This document shows positions 34,022 to 39,858 of a stretch of 39,858 nt of DNA, one piece after another. Every line of letters starts with the position of its first letter. Positions within the stretch are counted from its first letter, which is position 1. This stretch comes from Azospirillum sp. B4. Lineage in GTDB: Bacteria; Pseudomonadota; Alphaproteobacteria; Azospirillales; Azospirillaceae. The notes under the pieces are model-generated. The model did no database searches, was not told the origin of the DNA, and saw nothing but the letters and a program-made list of their open reading frames with translations. The translations under genes and the position numbers were made by a program. The DNA is taken from positions 1 to 39,858 of the forward strand of contig NZ_BACU01000156.1 of the NCBI RefSeq assembly GCF_000333275.1, read 5' to 3'.

Positions 34022-34840
34022 TTACTCAGTGCCGCGAGGTGGTATTTTGATATTGATGTCTGCTGAGCCGGAGAATATATTTGTGTCATTCTCTAGGCTT
34101 GCCCAAATGCCGTGATCAATATATGTTCTATTCATGGTGGCTGTTATTCTTATTTGGAACATGGCCATATTGTCGTGCAGTTGATCGTATCGCCAATATG
34201 CATCAACGTCAGCGGCAAAATTAGACTTCTGTATGTTCTTTGGTCTGTCAAATACTCCAGACGTTATATTAACTTGTGGGATGTCAAACGACCAGCTTGC
34301 CGTTAAGTCTTTGCTATTATTAGTTATAATAACATCGGGAAGGCTATATGTGTGCTCGTTATCGGCTGAATAGCCAATGGATCCCTTTACCTCAGGCTTT
34401 GGCCCGGCAAATCCCGCGTCAATACCGAAGTCGACAGAATCTCCTACCGTAATTTCAGTCGAGTCGACTTGGTTTTCCGGAGTTGTTCTGACTAGATGGC
34501 CGGGATCAGCTCCAAGCACAGAAATACTGATTGTGTATTGTGTCGCGTATAGGCCTACGTTTTGGTCTTCGTCATATATATATAGGTCCTTTGGATTTAT
34601 CTCGACATGCGCACAAGCAAAAAGATGAATTCCATTTGAGTCGACAACATATAATATTTGAATATCTGGGGAACAATTTATTGATAAATTTCCACTCCCC
34701 ACGAGGGTGATTCCAGGAGTAAATTCTTTGGCGGAGCCATTTGTCCACAGATTAATAATATTATTAGAATTTACATCAGGCGGCACCATATTTGCGTCTC
34801 CTCTCCTAATTTCAAAAGGATATTGAGCCAAATGACCCAT
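34022..34840 (-). CDS. Low-GC orphan gene, predicted all-beta protein, function unknown
   Basis: 272 residues coded by DNA of roughly 40% GC in a ~67% GC genome (estimate by eye), with AT-ending codons throughout: clear foreign origin. There is no signal peptide or membrane helix. The sequence is rich in Asn, Ile, Ser, Thr and Asp with alternating beta-strand patterns, e.g. NNIINLWTNGSAKEFTPGI, GIHLFACAHVEINPKDLYIY, and the middle VGDSVDFGIDAGFAGPKPEV. The Gly/Ser-rich middle followed by amphipathic strands recalls leukocidin-type pore-forming toxins or lectins, but I cannot assign a family. The start codon at 34840 has no strong ribosome site. It lies between an HNH remnant and a transposase ruin. 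Confidence 0.75.
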   Translation of the reverse strand: MGHLAQYPFEIRRGDANMVPPDVNSNNIINLWTNGSAKEFTPGITLVGSGNLSINCSPDIQILYVVDSNGIHLFACAHVEINPKDLYIYDEDQNVGLYATQYTISISVLGADPGHLVRTTPENQVDSTEITVGDSVDFGIDAGFAGPKPEVKGSIGYSADNEHTYSLPDVIITNNSKDLTASWSFDIPQVNITSGVFDRPKNIQKSNFAADVDAYWRYDQLHDNMAMFQIRITATMNRTYIDHGIWASLENDTNIFSGSADINIKIPPRGTE

Positions 34841-35318
34841 CAGTATTTCAGATTGATCTGGGTGTGTGGCAATAATTACGACATACTTTTGGGTTGTGCA
34901 ACTACAAAATAACTGGAAGTTGTATAAATTTCACATTAACGCGCCTAAAATGATACGCTATATAGTCGTGTTGGATTGAACCTAATGACAGATGTACAAT
35001 CTGCGTGCTGGCCAGTGTATTATCTATTAATTTATCAGCATAGGCCAAGTTATTTTGGGTTTTCTCAATCTAAGGTCTATTCAATTGAGATGTAAATGCA
35101 GGTGATCACGTCTAAAGACCCCTTAAGAAATCTGTACTAGCATTGTCAGATTGATATCTATTTGGAGCAAAATATCGGTGAGCACCAGGTTTAGAACAAA
35201 GAAGAACACAGCAACGTGGCTGAGACGATTGGGGCGCTGATAGCCGTTGTCTAACCTGTATAATCCGCCACCCTGTTTTGCCGGCGCCCTGCAGATGGCG
35301 CTATTTCGTGCATAGGAT
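34841..35318. other. AT-rich noncoding stretch in the transferred patch
   Basis: About 480 bases of low-GC DNA with many stops in all frames. It presumably holds the promoter of the orphan gene (minus strand; a TTGCAC hexamer lies about 80 bases before the start, but the -10 is unclear). No gene, tRNA or complete insertion-sequence end is seen. A junction to GC-rich DNA falls near 35240-35320, where the transposase remnant begins. Confidence 0.5.
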
Positions 35319-35870
35319 GTGGATCAGCAGTCGGAACTGGTTGGCCGTGGATTTGGTGCAGGAGGTACGGTCCGAGGCGAGACGTAGCTTGTACGCCTTG
35401 ATCAGGTTCTCCGCCTCGCTCCGGGCGCAGTAGACCTTCTCGTACAATACCTTGGGCAGGCCGGCAAGTTGGTGATGATGAAGCGGCTGTACACGCTTTG
35501 GGGGGCTGGATGCGGGCGATCACGCAGCGCTCGGCTTTCCAAGATTCGGCAGCGTAGGGGAATTCGATATAGCGCCGCACCTTGTCACCGGCGGGGGCAT
35601 CCGGGCGCTCCAGGCCGATTTGCTCGGCGTCAGCCGGAACGCGGCGCAGCAGCGCCTTGTTGCCTCCCCGACCAAAGATGAGCCGACCCGATGGCGCTCA
35701 CACCATGCCATGACTTCCGGGCGGCCATAGTTGCTGTCACCCGGATCAGGATGCCGACACGCGGCCAGCGGGGACCGAGGGCGCGGACCACATGGCGCAC
35801 CACCTGGGCCACTTCGAGGCCGCCCGCCGTCTTGCTCGGTCACGGGAGGATCGCCACCGGTTTGCAAGTA
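35319..35870 (-). pseudogene. IS1380-family transposase remnant, several frameshifts and truncated at both ends
   Basis: Read in pieces on the minus strand: CKPVAILP then a stop, KTAGGLEVAQVVRHVVRALG and PRWPRVGILIR, a shift to GDSNYGRPEVMAWCERHRVG, a shift to IFGRGGNKALLRRV, then VRRYIEFPYAAESWKAERCV and IARI, a shift to NLPGLPKVLYEKVYCARSEA followed by ENLIKAYKLRLASDRTSC and NQFRLLIH. This is the DDE transposase of IS1380 elements (the YCARxxAEN Glu is kept). At least one stop and three frameshifts; the first ~40% and the last ~10% are missing. No terminal inverted repeats were found, so it is an immobile ruin. Confidence 0.85.
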
Positions 35871-36083
35871 AAACGAGTGGGCCGCGACTGCGGTCGCCGG
35901 AGCATTTCGGGTAGCGTAAGTGGATTGAAAATCGGATGCCCAAGCCGGCGGATGCCGGCGCCGGCGCTTGGGTAAAACCACCTAAGGACATGCGAATCAA
36001 TAAGTGAATCTTCTCTCGATCGTCTGGCCGCTGAGACGGCCGCCCAGAGCGACAAGGGCGAAGCAGTTATTATTGTGGGTGTC
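35871..36083. other. Noncoding stretch between the transposase remnant and the GntR gene
   Basis: About 210 bases with no ORF of coding character. Composition goes back to GC-rich by ~36060, which marks the right edge of the transferred patch. No direct repeats flanking the patch were recognised by eye. Confidence 0.4.
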
Positions 36084-36746
36084 CTAAGCCGCTTCCTGTC
36101 CCTCCAGGAAGACCACCAGTTCCTCCAGCGCGTGGGTCAGGTGGGCGCGCAGCACCTCCACCGCCTCGGCCCCCTTGCCGTCGCGGCAGAGGGCCACCAG
36201 CTGCTCATGCTCATCCATCGAGCGGTCGTGGATGGCGGGGGTCATGGACAGGTGCAGCCGGACATAGCGGTCCAGGCTGTCGTGGATGCGCTTCACCATG
36301 TCCAGCATCACCGGGCGCTGGGCGGGCTCGTACAGCGCCTCGTGCAGCTGCCAGTTCAAAGCACCCCAGCGGCCGGGTTCGGCGGTGTGCAGGTCCTTCA
36401 ACACCGCCTCCGCCTTCTTGATCTGCTTCGCGGTCAGCTGCGGGATGGCGCGGCTCAGCAGGTCGATTTCCAGCAGCAGGCGCACCTCATAATACTCCCG
36501 CACCTGGGCGGGCGATAGCTGCGCCACCACCGATCCCTTGTACGGGATGGTGGCCACCAGGCCCTCCGCCTCCAGCTGTTGCAGCGCCTCGCGCACGGGA
36601 ATGCGGCTGACGCCCAGCTTCTGCGCGATCTCATCCTGGCGCAGTTGGGCGCCCAGGGCGTATTCGCCCGACAGGATCATCTGCCGCAGGGCGTCGACCA
36701 CCTGGGCCGACAGCGATTTCCGTTCGATCTTGGCGCGTGCGATCAT
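36084..36746 (-). CDS. GntR-family regulator (FCD domain)
   Basis: 220 residues from the ATG at 36746. Winged HTH at ~10-75: GAQLRQDEIAQKLGVSRIPV, REALQQLEAEGLV, IPYKGSVVAQLS. FCD ligand domain at ~80-210, with YYEVRLLLEIDLLSRAIPQL and the His residues in NWQLHEALYEPA and MDEHEQLVALC. It diverges from a peptide transporter and a prolidase-like gene; the shared region holds a CGTAT-CCG-ATACG palindrome inside a promoter. It probably represses dipeptide use until an amino-acid or dipeptide signal binds. Confidence 0.92.
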   Translation of the reverse strand: MIARAKIERKSLSAQVVDALRQMILSGEYALGAQLRQDEIAQKLGVSRIPVREALQQLEAEGLVATIPYKGSVVAQLSPAQVREYYEVRLLLEIDLLSRAIPQLTAKQIKKAEAVLKDLHTAEPGRWGALNWQLHEALYEPAQRPVMLDMVKRIHDSLDRYVRLHLSMTPAIHDRSMDEHEQLVALCRDGKGAEAVEVLRAHLTHALEELVVFLEGQEAA

Positions 36747-36978
36747 CGTGGTGGCTTCTTGGCGGGTGTGCGGATTGGAAAAGGCGGCCCTGTGAATTGC
36801 CTCTGAACAGCCTGAAATCGGATGTAAAAGCAATTGATTTTCTAAATCACGCTAGACGGTTCGGGCCGGCCACGCCATGGGCAGTTGGCGCATGGCCCGG
36901 TCTATTTCCCGTTCAGCCTCAGGCGCCAGCGGGCCATGTCCACGTCCGGGGGCCGGCTGGGCGGCCACGGCGCTGGGC

Positions 36979-37007
36979 TTGACAGTTTGGATATCGTATC
37001 CGATACG
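36979..37007 (+). promoter_or_regulatory. Promoter of the peptide transporter with embedded GntR operator
   Basis: TTGACA (36979-36984), a 17-base spacer and GATACG (37002-37007) make a sigma-70-type promoter with a consensus -35. The palindrome CGTAT-CCG-ATACG (36995-37007) lies over the spacer and -10, the right place for repression. Its form fits the FCD-GntR pattern GTAT-N3-ATAC, and the divergent GntR gene is the obvious candidate. Confidence 0.78.
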
Positions 37008-37048
37008 CTATTCCCCCACCAGGGCGGGATGTTCTGGTACATCCTTTG

Positions 37049-38806
37049 ATGACGATAACGGGGCGACGGGGCATGGCGGCGATGGCGGGAACGACAAGCC
37101 TGGAGGGCGGCCCGGTGGCGGAGTCCGAGGATAAGGGCGGCCATCCCCCCGGCCTCTATCTCCTGTTCGCCGTCGAGTTCTGGGAGCGGTTCTCCTACTA
37201 CGGCCTGCAATCCATCCTGATCTTCTTCCTGCTGTGGCACCTGTCCATGGACAAGGTCTCGGCCTATGCCGAGCTGGGGGCCTTCGGCGTCCTGGTCTAC
37301 ATGTGCCCGGTGGTGGGCGGTTTCATCGCCGACCGTTGGGTGGGCGCCCGCCACGCCGTGCGCGCCGGCGCCGTCCTGCTGATGATGGGCCATGGCCTGA
37401 TGGCCTGGCAGCCGGCGCAGACGGTGGAGCGGCTGGTCACCCCCGACGCCAGCTATGACCTGAAGCGCCCCATCCTCTATCCGGCGGCGGGGGAGGATGG
37501 CGCCCGCCAGGTGATGGTGAATGGCACCGCCCAGGTGGTGACCAGCCTGGGGGGCGTGCAGGGCGGCGACCCTGACGCCCGCGTCCTGACCTATGTCGGC
37601 CCGGATGGCGCCCCGGTCACCCTGCGGGGCCGGTTGGAAAAGACGCCGGACGGGGCGGGCCTGCGCCTGTTCTACCTGTCGCTGGCCCTGATCGCCGCCG
37701 GCGTGGGCCTGCTGAAGCCCAACATCTCCGCCCTGGTGGGCCGGCTGTACGGCCAGCGTCACGCGGCGCGCGACCGCGGTTTCCTGATCTTCTATCTGGG
37801 CATCAACGCCGGCGGCCTGATGGGCAGCATCGTCTGCGGCTGGCTGGGCGCGGTGCTGGGCTGGGAATGGGGCTTCGGCGCCGCCGGCATCGGCATGGTC
37901 GTGGCGCTGGCCACCTTCACCCTGGGCCGCCGCCTGCTGCCGCCGGAACTGCCGGTGGCCGAGGGGGGGCCGCGCACCGCCAGCACCACCGGGGGCGGGG
38001 TGCTGGCCATGGCCTGCGGCCTGGCGGTGGCGCTGGGCGCCTGGCTGATCGTTGACCATCCGGCGGTCGTGGGCCATGTGCTGGATCTCGCCGCCGTGGC
38101 CGGCCTGGCCGCCGTCTTCTGGTTCGCCCGCCGCTATGACGCGCGCCAGCGCCGCCACTTGGCACTGCTGCTGCTGCTCATGCTGGTGTCGGTGCTGTAC
38201 TGGACCCTGTTCTACCAGGGGCCGGCGTCGCTGAACGTCTTCGCCGCCGAATGGACGGACCGCACCATCGGCCCGGTGCTGGTGCCGGCACCGGTGCTGC
38301 AGTTCCCGGACAAGGCCTTCGTCATCCTGCTGGCCCTGCCGCTGGCGGCCCTGTGGCGCTGGCTGGACCGTCGCCGGCGCGACCCCGGCCCCGTGACCAA
38401 GTTCGGCCTGGGCGTGCTGTTCGTCGGCCTGGGCTTCCTGGCACTGGCCTTCGGTATCGAGGTCACGCCGGCGGGCCTGCGCGTGGGCGTGGTCTGGCTG
38501 CTGTCGCTCTATCTGCTGCAGGAAGTGGGGGAGCTGTGCCTGTCGCCCATCGGCCTGTCCTCCATCACCCGCCTGTCGCCGCCCGCCATCACCAGCCTGC
38601 TGGTGGGCCTGTGGTTCCTGTCCACGGCCTATGGCCAGCGCCTGAGCGCCCTGGTGGCTCAGGCCACCGTGGTTGACAGCAGCCTGCCGGCGGCGGTGCA
38701 ATTGGCCTCCTACCAGTCGGTGTACCTGACGGCCGGCCTGTGGTCCTGCGCCGCGGCCGTGCTGCTGTTGTTGCTGGTGGTGCCCTTGCGCCGCCTGAAC
38801 GATTGA
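37049..38806 (+). CDS. POT-family proton-coupled di/tripeptide transporter
   Basis: 585 residues from the ATG at 37049; a TTG three bases earlier and an ATG at 37073 are alternatives. Inner-membrane protein with ~12-14 membrane helices. The POT signature VEFWERFSYYG near residue 41 is the ExxER-type proton-coupling motif; later GLLKPNISALVG and FLIFYLGINAGGLMGSIV. An ~80-residue soluble insertion (about residues 125-205, between early helices) contains a beta-rich segment, longer than in classical DtpA-type transporters. It is followed 33 bases later by an M24 peptidase: uptake and cleavage of peptides in one unit. Confidence 0.95.
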   Translation: MTITGRRGMAAMAGTTSLEGGPVAESEDKGGHPPGLYLLFAVEFWERFSYYGLQSILIFFLLWHLSMDKVSAYAELGAFGVLVYMCPVVGGFIADRWVGARHAVRAGAVLLMMGHGLMAWQPAQTVERLVTPDASYDLKRPILYPAAGEDGARQVMVNGTAQVVTSLGGVQGGDPDARVLTYVGPDGAPVTLRGRLEKTPDGAGLRLFYLSLALIAAGVGLLKPNISALVGRLYGQRHAARDRGFLIFYLGINAGGLMGSIVCGWLGAVLGWEWGFGAAGIGMVVALATFTLGRRLLPPELPVAEGGPRTASTTGGGVLAMACGLAVALGAWLIVDHPAVVGHVLDLAAVAGLAAVFWFARRYDARQRRHLALLLLLMLVSVLYWTLFYQGPASLNVFAAEWTDRTIGPVLVPAPVLQFPDKAFVILLALPLAALWRWLDRRRRDPGPVTKFGLGVLFVGLGFLALAFGIEVTPAGLRVGVVWLLSLYLLQEVGELCLSPIGLSSITRLSPPAITSLLVGLWFLSTAYGQRLSALVAQATVVDSSLPAAVQLASYQSVYLTAGLWSCAAAVLLLLLVVPLRRLND

Positions 38807-38839
38807 TTTCTGTGTGCTTCCAAGAAAGCGGATTTGAAA

Positions 38840-39858
38840 ATGACCAAGGGTGTTGGGGGGCTGTCGGCCCCGGCGGTGCTGTCGACCTTGAAGTCCCGGC
38901 GGGCGGCGGTGCAGCCCATCACGGCGGACGAGTATCGCGCCCGGATCGAGGCGGTGCGCGCCCACATGGCGGCGCGCAAGGTCGACGCCCTGCTGCTGCC
39001 CGCCTCCTCCAACCTGCTGTACTTCACCGGGCTGGACTGGCACCCCAGCGAGCGGCTGACGGCGGCCGTGATCCTGAAGGACGGCGACCCCGTCTACGTC
39101 TGCCCGACGTTCGAGGAGCCCAAGCTGCGCGGCCACCTGGCCATCGGCGACCGGGTGCTGACCTGGCAGGAGGATGAAAGCGCCTACGCCCTGGTGGCCG
39201 GCCTGGTGCGGGACCAGTCGGGCGGCGGCGCCACCGTGGCGGTGGACGCCCTGGGCTACGCCGGCGTGTTCTTCGACCTGGCCGCCAGCCTCCCCCAGGC
39301 CACCCTGGTGGACGCGCGTCCGCTGACGGAGGCCTGCCGCCGGGTGAAGTCGGCGCATGAGATCGCCCTGCTGTCGCACGCCAAGGCCCTGACGCTGGAG
39401 GTCCACCGCCTGGCCGCCGGCATCCTGCGCCCCGGCATCACCCCGGATGAGGTGGTGGCCTTCATCGGCCAGGCGCATCGCGCCCTGGGTGCCGACGGCG
39501 GCAACACCTTCTGCGCCGTGCAGTTCGGCGAGGCCACGGCCTATCCCCATGGCGCCCCCGGCGAGTGGTTCCTGAAGGAGGGCGACCCCGTCCTGATCGA
39601 CACCGGCTGCGCCATCGAAGGCTACAAGTCCGACATCACCCGCTGCTACACCTTCGGCCATGCCTCGGCCGAGTACCGCCGGGTGTGGGAGGATGAGCGC
39701 GACGCCCAGATGGCGGCTTTCAACGCCGCCCAGATCGGCGTGCCGTGCGAAACGGTGGATATCGCCGCCCGCAGCTTCCTGGAAGCGCGCGGCTACGGCC
39801 CCGGCTACCAGGTGCCGGGCTGCCCCCACCGCACCGGCCACGGCGTGGGCCTGGACCT
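38840..39858 (+). CDS. M24-family Xaa-Pro peptidase (prolidase/aminopeptidase P-like), partial at right edge
   Basis: At least 339 residues; the gene leaves the window before its stop. The start is the ATG at 38840. The N-terminal creatinase-type domain spans ~20-155 (RARIEAVRAHMAARKVDALL; NLLYFTGLDWHPSERL). The metallopeptidase domain follows, with NTFCAVQFGEATAYPHG, metal ligand Asp in VLIDTGCAIEGYKSDITR (both Asp residues) and His in HRTGHGVGLD at the edge. It should cut Xaa-Pro dipeptides in the cytoplasm with two metal ions. It is in one operon with the peptide transporter. Confidence 0.94.
   Translation, partial: MTKGVGGLSAPAVLSTLKSRRAAVQPITADEYRARIEAVRAHMAARKVDALLLPASSNLLYFTGLDWHPSERLTAAVILKDGDPVYVCPTFEEPKLRGHLAIGDRVLTWQEDESAYALVAGLVRDQSGGGATVAVDALGYAGVFFDLAASLPQATLVDARPLTEACRRVKSAHEIALLSHAKALTLEVHRLAAGILRPGITPDEVVAFIGQAHRALGADGGNTFCAVQFGEATAYPHGAPGEWFLKEGDPVLIDTGCAIEGYKSDITRCYTFGHASAEYRRVWEDERDAQMAAFNAAQIGVPCETVDIAARSFLEARGYGPGYQVPGCPHRTGHGVGLD

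Noticed and set aside
36902..39841. 979-codon minus-strand ORF opposite the POT and M24 genes
   Set aside because: Low-complexity Gln/His/Gly composition and antisense to two well-supported genes.

Overview
The window is GC-rich DNA from an alphaproteobacterium, most likely a Rhodospirillales/Azospirillaceae-type organism such as Azospirillum, Nitrospirillum or Niveispirillum. This rests on three things: the rRNA order 23S-5S-tRNA-fMet, an alphaproteobacterial LexA box (GTTC-N7-GTTC) in front of dinB, and protein families such as the UxuR-like regulator with mannonate dehydratase and the IS1380-type transposase remnant. The genus is an inference. The window opens in the last ~137 bases of a 23S rRNA gene and closes inside a prolidase-like gene.

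Left part (1-10911): the rrn operon tail with 5S, initiator tRNA and a strong terminator; a secreted protein with collagen-like Gly-Pro-Leu triplets; a large secreted putative glycosidase; dinB (DNA polymerase IV) under an SOS box; an alpha/beta hydrolase on the other strand; then a same-strand redox/detoxification group made of a glutathione S-transferase, a three-domain flavin/iron-sulfur fusion oxidoreductase, a split or broken carboxymuconolactone decarboxylase (AhpD-like) gene, and a LysR regulator.

Middle part (10943-21860): a sugar-acid module in which a UxuR-like GntR repressor diverges from mannonate dehydratase across a near-canonical UxuR operator, followed by a secreted GH2 glycosidase with a malectin-like tail and a LacI regulator. 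Next come a SAM methyltransferase with a regulatory domain, a methyl-accepting chemotaxis protein, and an exported homoserine-acetyltransferase-like hydrolase.

RTX part (21995-28021): one 2008-residue calcium-binding RTX protein on the minus strand, built from about seven near-identical modules of ~890 bp. Each module carries both GGxGxD repeats and a copy of what looks like a type I secretion target domain. No type I exporter genes are in the window.

Right part (28617-39858): proline iminopeptidase with a SlyB-like lipoprotein; an LLM flavin monooxygenase; a TetR/isochorismatase divergent pair with twin operator sites over the tetR start codon; a 54-residue small protein; then a low-GC patch (about 33640-36060) holding a truncated HNH endonuclease, an orphan AT-rich gene of unknown function and an IS1380 transposase ruin. 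The window ends in a dipeptide-use module: a GntR repressor, a POT family peptide transporter behind a TTGACA promoter with an embedded palindrome, and an M24 peptidase that runs off the edge. The low-GC patch and the RTX gene are the most accessory-looking parts.
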